From assembly GCA_002480565.1 (NCBI GenBank), contig DLCK01000047.1, forward strand, positions 1 to 64,000: 64,000 bases of DNA, in the 5' to 3' direction. The first letter of the stretch is position 1, and each line of letters begins with the position of its first letter. The DNA comes from Phycisphaerales bacterium UBA7800 (lineage in GTDB: Bacteria > Planctomycetota > Phycisphaerae > Phycisphaerales > Phycisphaeraceae). Below the pieces are notes generated by a model. That model did no database searches. It saw only the letters and a program-made list of their open reading frames with translations, and was not told the origin of the DNA. The translations under genes were made by a program, and so were the position numbers. Shown here in pieces: positions 25,805-37,516 of the stretch.

Positions 25805-28800
25805 GTGAAGAATAATTTAGTCGTAACAGCACTCTCAATTTTGGTTGGTTTCCAACCGGTATTGGCCGACACCCCGACAATTGAAGGTGGTGATCACACG
25901 CTGACTGCAAATACTGCCAATCAGTCGATCAACATCACAGTTTCAGGTGGTGACAACTTCGCAGGCCTAGAGCCACGCATTCAAATCGGCGATGGTGCCA
26001 CAGGCCCAACGATTAACCCGGCTTTTGTGGATGATGACAATAAGAAACGTGTAGACACTCAAAGTGGCATCATGAATGGTTGGACGCTTGATAGTGTCCT
26101 CATTAGTGATACTGATCGGCATGTTACAGGCTCGGTTGGTAGCATCCCCCCTTCAAATGTCGCTGCATCCGGCTTGTTGCTGGTTTTGGAAATTGATACC
26201 ACAGGCATCACATCAGGTCGCTTTGGCATCTTGTTCGAAGGAACGTCAATAGGTGACACACAATTGTTGGACACCTTATCCAATGTACTGCCTGCAAACT
26301 TCAACTCCGGCACCATCGCAGTCGGTGCCAACCCGCTGGTTATCTGGAACGGTGATGACAACGCCAACAACACTAACTTCACCAACGACCTCAATTGGCT
26401 GCATCATGCAGCACCGCTTGCTGGCGACACCATTCAATTCGGTGGCACGATCGGCACTGCGGTCAACATGGACCAGACCGCCAACACGGCTTATCACTCC
26501 ATCACCTTTAACAGTGATGCTCAGGGGTTTGTCCTTGATGGCAATGCTGTCGGTATTCTTGATGGGGGTTCAATCACCAATAACTCTGCTTTGACTTTCA
26601 GCTATGACGATGGCAGTGGCCCGGACACCGTTGGGCAAGTCATCCTTGTTGATATCAAACCTTCAGGCGATCTGACCCTTGATGCAGCAGCAGGTGATAT
26701 CAGTTTGTATGGCAATATCTCGCTGACCGGAACCAGCACGCTCACCATTGATGGTGCAGCTGGTAAGACAGTCGATATGCTGGGCAACATTACCGGATCG
26801 ACGGCAATCGTCGATGTGGATACGCTTGGCAATTTCATCCTTGCTGGCACCAACACCTTCGGCACGTTGAATCTCAACAGTGGTACCACGGAAATCGAAG
26901 ACGGTACCGCATTGCTTGATACCGCGACGGTCAACATTGCCAACGGCGCGAACATGCAATTGCTCAATAATGAAACCACCGGCGTCATTGATGCCGAAGT
27001 CGGTTCGACAATCAATCTTCAGACCAACCTCCTGTTCCTTACCGGCACAGGTATCACGCTCGATGGCACCATCACCGACAACGTCGGCGCTGGTGATCAT
27101 GACTTCGGAGCAGCCGGCGGACTCGGCCTTAACACCGATGGCACCGTTTCCATCTCTGGTGCCAATGATTACTCACTTGGTACCATTTTGGGTAATAACA
27201 ATACCGGTGGCACAAGTGTCATGGGTAATACCATCACTTCCCCGGATGTCACCATCTCCAACAACGCAGCTTTCGGTGATGGTGGACTCGTACTCAACAG
27301 CGGTTCACTGACTGCTTCAGGCAATCTGACCTTGGGCAACTTCGTGAACATCGGTGGCGATTACACCTTCGGCGCTGGCGGTGACCTGATCTTCACCAAT
27401 GACGTGGGCATTGATGGTTCGCTGGCAGATGGTGATGACGTGATCGGCATGAATCTTGCCGCCGCTTCACGAACCTTGACCGTCAACAATGACACGACCT
27501 TTGCCGGCTCGATTAACGGTACAAAGAACATCATTAAAAACGGCACGGGAACTTTGCTCTTCTCAGGAGACAATAACAGCGGCGATGGCATCTTCACCGG
27601 TGAAGTCCAAATCGATGCAGGCACCGTCAAAGTCACCAACGACATGTCCGCAGCTGATGGCTTTACCATCAATGCAGGCACGCTGACTGTCGATGACAGT
27701 GCTCTGTTACACAGTGAAGCATTTGTCGATCTGGATAGTTCGTCAGCAGTCTTTAATGTCGATACAAATATCAGCGTCCCCGAAATGAGCGGTGTCGCAG
27801 GATCATCCGTTGTTGTCAGCACAGGTAACAGTCTGACACTTGGTGCAGCTGCACAGGACACCATTGATGACAATCTGGAATTCACAACCTTTAATGGCGT
27901 CATGTCCGGCGGCGGCAACCTCATCATTGCTGCTGAAGCAGGCGATCCTCCGGGCATCGTCACCTTCACCGGTAACAATACTTTTACAGGTAACACCACA
28001 ATCAACTCCGGTGCATTTGTCGTTGGAGGTACACATGCAAGTGCAGTGACCGTCAACAACACCGGTATCTTCGGCGGTGACGGTACTGTCAACAATGATG
28101 TCACCATCAACAGTGGCGGCGAACTCACCGCAGTGGATTCATCAGACCCAACTGACGATGGGATTCAGACCTTCAATGTCGTTGGCGATGTGAACATTGC
28201 TTCAGGCGGTATCCTCTTTGCAATCATTGATGTGACCGGCGGAACAGCAACCAGTGACCTGATCAATGTCACCGGCGGCATGACTTTATCCAATGGTGCC
28301 GTTCTGGATATTGCCGAAAAAGCCGGCAGTGTCATGGAAGCTGGCAAAGAGTTTACCATTGCTTCAGCAAGCTCAGGCATCACCAACAACGGTGCATCAA
28401 TCAACGAAGATATTTCCGGCTTCAGTTTTGAAGCATCCATTGTGAATAACGATTTGATCCTCACTTCCATGTTACAGACCGAAGCGACATGGCTGGTGGG
28501 TGATGGCAATTTCTCAGTTGAATCGAATTGGGATAATGATCCTGATGGTGTCCAAAGTGATGCTGATGATCTGGTCCTTGTTTTCAAAGGTGACAACACT
28601 GCTGGCAGCCATACCGTCAACGCAGACGAAGCGCCATACTCCAGTATCGGTGGTATTCGTTTTGACAACACCACAGACACCTTCACAATTACCGGTGGTT
28701 TGCTGACCTTCAATAACACACTTTCAGCAAGCATCGTCAACAATACGGCACAGACCCAGACCATTGAAAATAACATTGCCACCAGCGCAATCGTCGATCT

Positions 28801-31800
28801 GGAAATTGATGCAGATGCCGGCGACCTGATACTTTCAGGTGACATTGCTAACAACAATCAATTGACCGTCATTGGTGATAACGACACCACCCTCAGTGGT
28901 GTAATCTCCGGCACAGGCGCTCTGTCCAAGAGTGAAGATGGAACCCTGACAATCACCGGCACCAACACCTACACCGGCAACACCACGCTCAGCGGTGGCA
29001 CGATCCTCGTCGGTAACGATCTAGCCTTCGGTTCGACGGGCACGCTCAATCTCGCAGGCGGTACTCTCCAGTCCGACAACGACACGCGAACCATTGCCAA
29101 CGACCTGAGCATCTCCGGTGACTTTGCTACCAGTGGCAACATCCTGACACTTTCCGGTGCCAATGCCACACTCAACGGCGGCAGCCATGACATCACCGTC
29201 AGTAACACGCAAACTTTTATCAACGGCACTTGGACCAATGGCTCACTCACCAAAAAGGGAGCAGGGGACTTGGTCGTCGCAGGCACGCTGGATTTGACCA
29301 CACTGGAGATTGCGGAAAATACCGTCTCCTTCACCGGCCCCAATCCCACGACCGCAACCACAGCATTGAACCTCAGTGGTGCAACCGCACAGTTGAACTT
29401 TGACCAGACCGCCTTGACCACCGTCCAAGTCGCATCGCTGACTGGTGTCGCAGGCAGCTCCATTAACCTCGGTGATGATGGCAGTACGCTCTCAATCGAA
29501 GGCTCAGATACAACCACATTCTCCGGTACCATCACCAATGTTGATGGCCAATTGCGATACGCCGGTTCCGGCCAGCAAACACTCGCTGGTGCCAACACCT
29601 ACACAGGTGACACCATTGTTGATGCTTCAGCCACCGGCACACTTTCCATCACCGGATCCGTCGCAGGCGATGTCATCCTCATGGATGGCGTGGGTGCTTC
29701 GGACCCCACCTTGGAGCTTGGTGATGATCCCATGGCAACGGGTACCACGCTGACTATTCAAGGTAGTAACCTTGCTGCAGCGACAAATGCAGCGACTCTT
29801 GGCAGTGATGTCAACATCGTCGTCGAGAACGACTTTGCATTCGCCGGCACCAACAGCATGACCATCGCTGGTCCAGTAGACCTTAACGCAGAAAACCAGG
29901 TGCTGACTGTCAACGAAGGTGCAACCGTTCTGACACTCAGTGGCATCGTCTCCAACGGCGGCCTGGCCAAGTCCGGCGCGGGGCAAATCAACCTGATAGG
30001 TACCAACACCTTTGCCAACGGTTTTACGCTCAATGCCGGCACCGTCGGAATTGGCAATGATGCAGCTTTAGGCAGCGGAACCTTTGTCATCAACGGTGGC
30101 ACCGTCACCGCACTGGGCAATGGTGCTATAACCAATGCAGTGGTTGTCGCAAACGACTTTGCAGTCACCGGTGACAGTACCGCGAGCTTTGGAAGCAGTG
30201 TGGATCTCAGCGGTGCAAGCCGCACCGTCACTGTTACTGGAGCAGGTGTCACCACCTTCCAGGACATCACCAACGGTGATCTGGTTAAAACCGGGGCAGG
30301 CGAAGTGACCCTTGCCGGGACCAATGATCTGACTACGGGTCTGACAGTCAATGCAGGCACGGTGAATCTCGGAAGCGCAGCAGCACTCAATGCAGGCGAT
30401 AATCTGACCATTAATGATGGCACCGTCAACATCATGAGCGGACTGACCGTGGCGGACCTTTCGGGTACTGGCGGCATCCTGAATCTCGGGGGCGGGACAT
30501 TGACCTTTGGTGATGACACCGATGCAACCTTGGCATCCACCATCACCGGCAGCAACGCCATCCAAAAAACAGGATCAGGCACCCAAGTCTTCAGCGGCAC
30601 CAACACCTACACCGGTGGCACCGTGCTGACCAACGGCAATCTGGCAATCACCAATAACAGTGCTCTGGGAACCGGCAATATCTTCGCAAACGGCGGTACT
30701 CTCCAGGCAAACAGCAGTGGCTTGAGTCTCACCAATAATGTCGATACCACTGCCGCCGATTTTGCGGTCACCGGAACCACCGGCAATGACCTGACTCTCT
30801 CAGGCATCATCAGTGGTGCCAACGGCGTCACCAAAACCGGGGCCAACACCGTGACCCTCTCCGGTGCCAATACCTACGCCGGCACCACCACCATCTCCGC
30901 TGGTACACTCGGGCTTTCCGGTGGCAGCGCAATTGCCGATACCGGTGCAGTGAACATTACCGACGCCAGTGCAACCTTATTACTCAATGACAGTGAAACC
31001 ATCGGCTCACTGACAGGCACCGCAGGTAGCGTCAACCTCCAAAGCAATGATCTGACCTTTGGCGATGCAAACGACACGACCTTTGCGGGTAACATCACAG
31101 GTACCGGTGGCATCACCAAGCAAGGTCTTGGCAACGTCACACTCTCGGGAACCAACGACTTTACCGGTGGTGTGAATTTCACCTCTGGCACGTTGACGCT
31201 TGAGGGTGGCAGCGCTCTTAGCGACTCGGTTCTGTTGATCCAGTCCTCAGGTTCACAACTGACACTCGGTGCTGATGAAGCCATCGGTGCTTTGTCCGGT
31301 GACGGTACGGTTGAACTTGGTGCCAACACGTTGGAATTAGCAGGCACGGCTTCGACCGCCTACACCGGCGTGATCCAGGGAACCGGTGGCCTGAACTACA
31401 ACAACTCCGGCAATATGGAACTCGGAGGGGCCAATACCTTCTCAGGTAACTTCACAGTCAACAACGGCCGCATCAATCTCAGCGGCAGTGTTCTCAACAG
31501 TGACACCGTCAACATCAATGACGGCGGCAGTTTACTTGCCAACAACTCCGGCGGTAACGCACTGGCTGATACCGCCGTCGTCAATGTTGCTTCGGACGGC
31601 AGGTTCGAAAATGATGAAGTTGAAACCATCAAGTCGCTCAACGTTGTCTCAGGCGGCAATGTGGCACTTGGCAATGATCTGACCCTTGATGATTCAGCAA
31701 GCACTATTGCAGGCGATATCTCAGGCTCCGGTAACTTGAACATCATCGGCGAATCCACCGTGGCCCTCAGTGGCACCAACGCTTCGACCGGCACCACCAC

Positions 31801-34800
31801 CATCAGTGGTGACGGCGCAAGCAATCAATCGATGCTCACATTATCAGGTACTTCTACCGCTGGCGCCTTGGTCGTCAACGGCTTTGGTAATGTCGACCTC
31901 ACCGGTTCAGCAGGCGATGTCACCGTCAACAACAACGGCTCACTGCTGACCACAGCAGGGGCTACCGACACCGCGACCATCACCGGCGACTTTGTTCTCA
32001 ATGCTGGCGGCAGCCTCAATGTCGATATCAGCAACAATGCCGGGGCTTTGACCAATGACGTTTACAATGTCGCTGGCAATGCAACCCTTGCAGACAATTC
32101 CATCATTGCCATCAACGACCTTGGCCCCTCTGCCATCGCCATTGATGATTCATTTGAATTCCTGACTTTCGATGGCACGCTCACTTCCACGCTGGCCAAT
32201 GTCCGTTTGCAGGAAAGCCTCTCGGATGTCGCCTTCTCCCTGACCAGTGACGGTTCAGCTTTGACGCTTAATACGATTGCGGTCACCAATATCACTTGGG
32301 ACGGCGAAGGTAACGACGGCCTGTTCTCTACCACCAACAACTGGGATGATGATGTCAATGGCGTGACCTTCGACAACACCACCGATGCCACAGCATGGGA
32401 CCTTGATGGCAAGGGCATCGTCTTCTCCGGCAACACCAATAATGGTGGCAACGTCAATGCGGACAACGGTGGCAATGGCGCCACCACCCGATACAAACGT
32501 GTGGCTTCGCTTGAGTTTCTTGATACCAATGAAGTCTTTACCGTTGATGGCTTGTCTTTGAACTTCATTGATGGACAAACCACTGACATCACCAACAACG
32601 CCACGCAACATCACGTCATCAACAACAGTGTCGTCACAGGTGACGGCACCATGACCGTCAACGCCAATACAGGCGACCTGACCTTTGGTGGTGGCATCAC
32701 CAATAACGGCGGCATCATCTTTACCGGCGATAACGACACCACCATCGGTGATGCAATCTCCGGCGCAGGAGCGGTTATCAAGAACGGCAACGGCATGCTT
32801 GATCTGACTGTGGCAAGCACCTATTCCGGTGGCACCACACTCGCATCAGGCACCATCCGTCTCGGTGACGATGCAGCACTGGGCACTGGCGTCCTGACCA
32901 TTAACGGCGGTACCCTCAATGCCAACGGCGATCGAACCATTGCCAACGATATCGAACTCAACAATGATGTGACGATTGCAGGAAGCAACTTCGACTTCTC
33001 CGGTGCAGTGACCAATACCGGCACCAACATCTTGACCATCGACAACACCCAAACCGAATTCTCCGGCAACATCACCGGCGGCGGCATCGGCAAAGAAGGC
33101 TCCGGCCTGCTGATCCTCTCAGGTTCAAACACACTTACCAGCCTCGGTGTCAGCGAAGGCACCGTCCGACTCGATAACACCGCAGCAGTCGCCGGTGATA
33201 CCGCAGTGACCATCTCCGGGACATCGCTTCTGGATAACAATGCAGGTGGCGATCTCACCATCGACTCACTGGCTGGTGACGCTGGTGCGACCTTTGATAC
33301 AGGTGGCTTTAAGGTCACCATCGACGGTGCAAGCACCACGACCTTTGCGGGCACGATCACCAATGTCGGGCTAGGCGAAGTTGAACACACCGGAACCGGT
33401 CAACTGACCCTCTCCGGTGATAACACCTACAACGGTCCAACCACCATCACCGCAGGCACCGTCGCAATCACCGGCAGTGTCGATGGTAATGTCGAGGTCA
33501 ACGGCGGCACCTTCATCATCGGAGCAGATGATGCCATCGAAGACGGTGATTCACTGATCATCAACTCCGGCAATCTCCAATCCAATAACGATGCCCGGAA
33601 CCTCAGCAGTGGTGTGGATGTGACCGTCAAAGGCGACTTTGCCATCACCGGCACCAACGATCTGCAACTCTCCGGCGATGTGGATTTGACTGCTGGTAGC
33701 CGCACCATTACCACCACGGATGCTGCCAACACCACCACACTCAGCGGGGTGATCTCTAACGGTGGCATCACCAAGGATGGAGCCGGTGAATTGCTCCTCT
33801 CAGGCACCAACACCTTTGCCGATAGCACCACGCTAACGGCGGGCACCTTGACTCTGGGTAACGATGCTGCGTTGGGCTCAGGAGGCCTGACCATCAACGG
33901 TGGTGCCTTGGCATCCGATGACGATGCACGCAGCATTGCCAATACAATTGCAATTAATGAAGACTTTACGCTCGGTGGCACCAACGACTTGGCGATCACC
34001 GGTACGGTCTCTCTGGCAGGTGGTGACGCTGAACACACGCTGACCGTGAATAACGACACCAGCATCACCAACAACATCACGGCCGGCGATATGACCCTTG
34101 CTGGAACCGGAATGCTCTCGATCTCCGGCGATAACGACTTTACCACTGGCGTCACAGTGACCAACGGCACGCTGAGTGTCGATAGTTCCACAGCGTTTGA
34201 TGCAGGGGATAATCTCACCATCAATGGTGGCCTGGTTGATATCAATTCCTCAACTGTCGTCGCAGACCTTTCAGGTACCTCAGGCACACTCAATGTTGAT
34301 GCGGCAATGGCGTTTGGTGATGACACCGATACGACACTCGGATCGGTCCTTACTGGTGCTTCACAAATCCAAAAACTCGGAAGCGGAACCCAGACCCTAA
34401 CTGGAAACAGCAGCACCTTCACAGGCGGCATAGTGGTCAATCAGGGAACAGTAGCAGTGGGGCATGCCAATGCGTTGGGTAGTTCAGCAACCACACTCAA
34501 CGGTGGTACACTTGCCTCAGCCTTGGATGATGTCTCGCTGGCAAACAATGTTGTTCTTACAGCCGACTCGACCATCAATGCAGATACCGACCTGGACATG
34601 GTCCTTACCGGCATCGTCTCCGGCGGATTCGCAGTCGATAAAACTGGGGCAGGCGATCTTGAGCTTCAAGGTCAGAACACCTTCAACACCCTCAATATCA
34701 CTGAAGGTAATGTCTATCTGAATCATGGTTCTGACGCATTGTCTGATACCGCTGCTGTGAACATCACAGGCAGTTCATCGGCTCTGGTACTTTTCCACAA

Positions 34801-37039
34801 TGAAACCATCGGCTCACTGGCAGGTACCTTCGGCACCGTCAACCTCCAGTCCAATACACTTACCACCGGCGATGCAACCGATACCGATTTCGCTGGAGCC
34901 ATCATCGGGACCGGCGGACTCTTCAAACAGGGCGCTGGCACGATGACCCTCTCAGGCACCAACACCTTCACCGGCCCGGTGACCGTGGATGCAGGCATCC
35001 TGGCTGTTTCAGGTGGCTCGGCTATCGGTGATAGCACGGCTGTGGTGGTTAACTCCACATTCCAGCTTGTTGATGATGAAACCATCGGTAACCTCACCGG
35101 GGCGGGCAACACCTTGCTTTCCAATGCCGACTTGACTTTGGGAACTGACACCGACTTCACCTACGACGGAACCTTTGATGGGGTAGGTGATGTGAATTAC
35201 AACGGCAGCGGTGCGATGTCACTTACCAATCAATCCACTGTCAACGGCACATTGAATGTCAATAACGGCGTGGTGTATCTCAAAAACACCACCCAGTCAT
35301 GGGCAGGTGATGTGAATGTGCTTGCCGCGACACTTTACGGTGCTGGCACTTCAGCCATTGGCGGCGATCTGGCTCTCTCTGATGCCAGCTCTGTTTGGCA
35401 TGTTGGTAATAACGGTTCTAACAATACAGGCAACTTTGGTGTCGACGGTAATGTTAGTCTGGCCACTGGTTCCACATCTGTGTTCCGTGTTGACTATGAC
35501 AACACCGCTGGTGCAGCAGCCAATACCACGTTCAATCCTGCGGCCAATGACTATGCGGACATCATAGGTAATCTCGACGTGGCTCCCGGAGCCATTATCA
35601 ATTACACCGTTCAGGACGATGGCGATAATGCCACAGAAGGTGACGCATTTAGCTTTTTCGTCGTCACCGGTGACTTGAATCTGGATTCGGTGACGACCAC
35701 CGCATCTGCTGATGACACAACTTTCACAGTTAACGGTCCCGCACTGATCGATGAACATGTGGAAATCACCTACGATGGTACGTACACATATGTGAGAGTG
35801 GTTTTTGATAATCTACTCAACTTCGAAGAAGCTACCATCAACTCAGTGAACCCCGGCATCGGTCGGGCGCTTATTCTGGTCGCAGCAGCAGCGGATAACA
35901 ATGACCCCAGAGCGCAGGCATTTATCACAGCACTGGAAAACCTGGATGAAGCCCAGCTTCTTGAATATGTCCAACAACTCAATGACGGCGTGGATGTGAC
36001 CAACTTGGCCAGCCGCAATGTCATGCAGATTATTCAAACCTTCAGCAACGTGCTCTCCGATCACCTTTCAGCACGTCGAACCAATACACCAGCGTTGGCC
36101 AACATGCACGCAGGCACCGACTTGTCACTGCTTGCAGGTTTGACTGACGATCCACACGAATTGGCTCAGGTCATTGCCAACGAACGGGATCAGAAACCGC
36201 AGACGCGTCAGGCAATCCCCATGAACGAATGGGCAACTTTCGGCAAGATCTACGGTATCTTCTCAGAACAAGACGCGGAGTCGGGACGCTCTGGTTATTC
36301 TTCGGACGGCATGGGTATTCAGTTGGGGCTGGATTACCAGGTCAATGAAAATCTGATCCTCGGCCTTTCACTGGATTATGCCAATACGGAAGTCACCTTT
36401 GATGGCGGACTGGGTGACATCGAAACCGACTCCTTCCGTGTCGGCCCGTTTGCCACGTACTTCACCGAAAACTGGTTCGTCAATACCAGCCTGACTTTTG
36501 GTATTCACAGCAGTGATGGCACCCGTAATGACACGGCAACTGGTGTGCATGAGTCAGACTACAATGCCAGCGACGTGACGTTTTACCTTGGTGGTGGTTA
36601 CCAATATCGCCTGGACGAAAACTGGATGCTCACGCCCACCGCATCCATGCGATATACCTACTACAACCGTGACGGATACACTGAGACGGGTACAGGTGGT
36701 GTGACTTATGGTGACTATGACCTGAGCACGCTTTACTCCCGATTGGGTGCTCGTTTGAGTTACCAACTCTACACCATGGATATGATTTTCATCCCTGAAG
36801 TGATGGTCGGTTGGGAACACGAGTTCCTCGGCGATGCAGGTTCAGGAACCACTGATTTGCCTGGCAGCAGTGCCTTTTCGGTCAACACCGGTAACCCCGA
36901 TGAAAACAGTATCTTCTTCGGTACCGGACTCACTGCCATCATTGATGAACGCTGGAGCACCTTCCTGCATTACGAAGGCAATGTCAGTTCCGACGGCGAA
37001 ACCCACGCCATCTCCGGTGGTCTGCGATTCGACTTCTAA
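25805..37039 (+). CDS. Giant autotransporter (3744 aa) with beta-strand repeats and C-terminal barrel
   Basis: The start is GTG 25805 with AGAGGA upstream, giving a clean signal peptide (MKNNLVVTALSILVGFQPVLA). A TTG start 66 bases earlier would bury it. After a beta-rich head (about 22-175) the passenger holds three blocks, each opening with a W-x-G...NW segment at W181, W896 and W2165. They are filled with autotransporter-associated repeats of the form GxGxLxLSGxNTYTGxTT...GTLxLG. I see no cysteine in the whole protein, as is usual for such passengers. Residues about 3473-3744 are an outer-membrane beta barrel with a terminal Phe (GGLRFDF). This indicates type V secretion to the cell surface, probably for adhesion or matrix formation. 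A strong terminator follows. Confidence 0.94.
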   Translation: MKNNLVVTALSILVGFQPVLADTPTIEGGDHTLTANTANQSINITVSGGDNFAGLEPRIQIGDGATGPTINPAFVDDDNKKRVDTQSGIMNGWTLDSVLISDTDRHVTGSVGSIPPSNVAASGLLLVLEIDTTGITSGRFGILFEGTSIGDTQLLDTLSNVLPANFNSGTIAVGANPLVIWNGDDNANNTNFTNDLNWLHHAAPLAGDTIQFGGTIGTAVNMDQTANTAYHSITFNSDAQGFVLDGNAVGILDGGSITNNSALTFSYDDGSGPDTVGQVILVDIKPSGDLTLDAAAGDISLYGNISLTGTSTLTIDGAAGKTVDMLGNITGSTAIVDVDTLGNFILAGTNTFGTLNLNSGTTEIEDGTALLDTATVNIANGANMQLLNNETTGVIDAEVGSTINLQTNLLFLTGTGITLDGTITDNVGAGDHDFGAAGGLGLNTDGTVSISGANDYSLGTILGNNNTGGTSVMGNTITSPDVTISNNAAFGDGGLVLNSGSLTASGNLTLGNFVNIGGDYTFGAGGDLIFTNDVGIDGSLADGDDVIGMNLAAASRTLTVNNDTTFAGSINGTKNIIKNGTGTLLFSGDNNSGDGIFTGEVQIDAGTVKVTNDMSAADGFTINAGTLTVDDSALLHSEAFVDLDSSSAVFNVDTNISVPEMSGVAGSSVVVSTGNSLTLGAAAQDTIDDNLEFTTFNGVMSGGGNLIIAAEAGDPPGIVTFTGNNTFTGNTTINSGAFVVGGTHASAVTVNNTGIFGGDGTVNNDVTINSGGELTAVDSSDPTDDGIQTFNVVGDVNIASGGILFAIIDVTGGTATSDLINVTGGMTLSNGAVLDIAEKAGSVMEAGKEFTIASASSGITNNGASINEDISGFSFEASIVNNDLILTSMLQTEATWLVGDGNFSVESNWDNDPDGVQSDADDLVLVFKGDNTAGSHTVNADEAPYSSIGGIRFDNTTDTFTITGGLLTFNNTLSASIVNNTAQTQTIENNIATSAIVDLEIDADAGDLILSGDIANNNQLTVIGDNDTTLSGVISGTGALSKSEDGTLTITGTNTYTGNTTLSGGTILVGNDLAFGSTGTLNLAGGTLQSDNDTRTIANDLSISGDFATSGNILTLSGANATLNGGSHDITVSNTQTFINGTWTNGSLTKKGAGDLVVAGTLDLTTLEIAENTVSFTGPNPTTATTALNLSGATAQLNFDQTALTTVQVASLTGVAGSSINLGDDGSTLSIEGSDTTTFSGTITNVDGQLRYAGSGQQTLAGANTYTGDTIVDASATGTLSITGSVAGDVILMDGVGASDPTLELGDDPMATGTTLTIQGSNLAAATNAATLGSDVNIVVENDFAFAGTNSMTIAGPVDLNAENQVLTVNEGATVLTLSGIVSNGGLAKSGAGQINLIGTNTFANGFTLNAGTVGIGNDAALGSGTFVINGGTVTALGNGAITNAVVVANDFAVTGDSTASFGSSVDLSGASRTVTVTGAGVTTFQDITNGDLVKTGAGEVTLAGTNDLTTGLTVNAGTVNLGSAAALNAGDNLTINDGTVNIMSGLTVADLSGTGGILNLGGGTLTFGDDTDATLASTITGSNAIQKTGSGTQVFSGTNTYTGGTVLTNGNLAITNNSALGTGNIFANGGTLQANSSGLSLTNNVDTTAADFAVTGTTGNDLTLSGIISGANGVTKTGANTVTLSGANTYAGTTTISAGTLGLSGGSAIADTGAVNITDASATLLLNDSETIGSLTGTAGSVNLQSNDLTFGDANDTTFAGNITGTGGITKQGLGNVTLSGTNDFTGGVNFTSGTLTLEGGSALSDSVLLIQSSGSQLTLGADEAIGALSGDGTVELGANTLELAGTASTAYTGVIQGTGGLNYNNSGNMELGGANTFSGNFTVNNGRINLSGSVLNSDTVNINDGGSLLANNSGGNALADTAVVNVASDGRFENDEVETIKSLNVVSGGNVALGNDLTLDDSASTIAGDISGSGNLNIIGESTVALSGTNASTGTTTISGDGASNQSMLTLSGTSTAGALVVNGFGNVDLTGSAGDVTVNNNGSLLTTAGATDTATITGDFVLNAGGSLNVDISNNAGALTNDVYNVAGNATLADNSIIAINDLGPSAIAIDDSFEFLTFDGTLTSTLANVRLQESLSDVAFSLTSDGSALTLNTIAVTNITWDGEGNDGLFSTTNNWDDDVNGVTFDNTTDATAWDLDGKGIVFSGNTNNGGNVNADNGGNGATTRYKRVASLEFLDTNEVFTVDGLSLNFIDGQTTDITNNATQHHVINNSVVTGDGTMTVNANTGDLTFGGGITNNGGIIFTGDNDTTIGDAISGAGAVIKNGNGMLDLTVASTYSGGTTLASGTIRLGDDAALGTGVLTINGGTLNANGDRTIANDIELNNDVTIAGSNFDFSGAVTNTGTNILTIDNTQTEFSGNITGGGIGKEGSGLLILSGSNTLTSLGVSEGTVRLDNTAAVAGDTAVTISGTSLLDNNAGGDLTIDSLAGDAGATFDTGGFKVTIDGASTTTFAGTITNVGLGEVEHTGTGQLTLSGDNTYNGPTTITAGTVAITGSVDGNVEVNGGTFIIGADDAIEDGDSLIINSGNLQSNNDARNLSSGVDVTVKGDFAITGTNDLQLSGDVDLTAGSRTITTTDAANTTTLSGVISNGGITKDGAGELLLSGTNTFADSTTLTAGTLTLGNDAALGSGGLTINGGALASDDDARSIANTIAINEDFTLGGTNDLAITGTVSLAGGDAEHTLTVNNDTSITNNITAGDMTLAGTGMLSISGDNDFTTGVTVTNGTLSVDSSTAFDAGDNLTINGGLVDINSSTVVADLSGTSGTLNVDAAMAFGDDTDTTLGSVLTGASQIQKLGSGTQTLTGNSSTFTGGIVVNQGTVAVGHANALGSSATTLNGGTLASALDDVSLANNVVLTADSTINADTDLDMVLTGIVSGGFAVDKTGAGDLELQGQNTFNTLNITEGNVYLNHGSDALSDTAAVNITGSSSALVLFHNETIGSLAGTFGTVNLQSNTLTTGDATDTDFAGAIIGTGGLFKQGAGTMTLSGTNTFTGPVTVDAGILAVSGGSAIGDSTAVVVNSTFQLVDDETIGNLTGAGNTLLSNADLTLGTDTDFTYDGTFDGVGDVNYNGSGAMSLTNQSTVNGTLNVNNGVVYLKNTTQSWAGDVNVLAATLYGAGTSAIGGDLALSDASSVWHVGNNGSNNTGNFGVDGNVSLATGSTSVFRVDYDNTAGAAANTTFNPAANDYADIIGNLDVAPGAIINYTVQDDGDNATEGDAFSFFVVTGDLNLDSVTTTASADDTTFTVNGPALIDEHVEITYDGTYTYVRVVFDNLLNFEEATINSVNPGIGRALILVAAAADNNDPRAQAFITALENLDEAQLLEYVQQLNDGVDVTNLASRNVMQIIQTFSNVLSDHLSARRTNTPALANMHAGTDLSLLAGLTDDPHELAQVIANERDQKPQTRQAIPMNEWATFGKIYGIFSEQDAESGRSGYSSDGMGIQLGLDYQVNENLILGLSLDYANTEVTFDGGLGDIETDSFRVGPFATYFTENWFVNTSLTFGIHSSDGTRNDTATGVHESDYNASDVTFYLGGGYQYRLDENWMLTPTASMRYTYYNRDGYTETGTGGVTYGDYDLSTLYSRLGARLSYQLYTMDMIFIPEVMVGWEHEFLGDAGSGTTDLPGSSAFSVNTGNPDENSIFFGTGLTAIIDERWSTFLHYEGNVSSDGETHAISGGLRFDF

Positions 37040-37067
37040 GTTGACCAACATTAAATCAATTTAACCC

Positions 37068-37102
37068 AACGCCCGAGGCAATTGTCTCGGGCGTTTTTTT
37101 TG
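37068..37102 (+). terminator. Strong intrinsic terminator
   Basis: CGCCCGAG/CTCGGGCG stem (10 pairs with AA/TT) at 37068-37095, followed directly by a run of eight T. It ends the autotransporter transcript. Confidence 0.95.
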
Positions 37103-37483
37103 TAGCCATCAAACGCAATCGCAGAGAACGGTTGTGTATCAAAATTTTTATTGGAACCGGCTGAAAATATCGGTCCCAAAAGGAAATGACGATCAAGTTT
37201 GGCCTTAAAAATCTTGATGCTTCGTGGAGAACTTCTGGATATGGCGGTCTATGATCAAGTGAACACTTTTTCATTTCGGATTAAGAATAAGAGTTGTTTG
37301 CATATTTAATTTCGTTGAAACCTTGTCAATCAGGGGATAAAAACACAAAACTGAAAAAAAAGTGGCATTGAACAATGTTCCTTTGGTTTTTTTTTGTCAT
37401 TTGCACTTCACAGTCTGATTCTTTCGATTAGAATGTTTGAAGTGAAAAATGGATTGGCTTTCTGAGCAAAGGAGTGCTCGGCG
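37103..37483. other. Intergenic stretch before small membrane protein
   Basis: No gene is supported in this 381-base stretch. It is AT-rich with homopolymer runs. A GAAC-AAT-GTTC dyad lies near 37368 and CACTTCA/TGAAGTG arms near 37406 and 37436. No clear promoter was found. Confidence 0.4.
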
Positions 37484-37516
37484 ATCCCAGCAAAAGTAAT
37501 CGCAACCTGTTTTGCA

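Noticed and set aside
26000..35800. Long minus-strand open frames rich in Val, Ser and Pro
   Set aside because: They mirror the repetitive autotransporter codons and lack ribosome sites and family motifs.
26000..35800. Repeats in this region as a CRISPR or satellite array
   Set aside because: Repeat units vary in length and keep one open frame; they are protein repeats.
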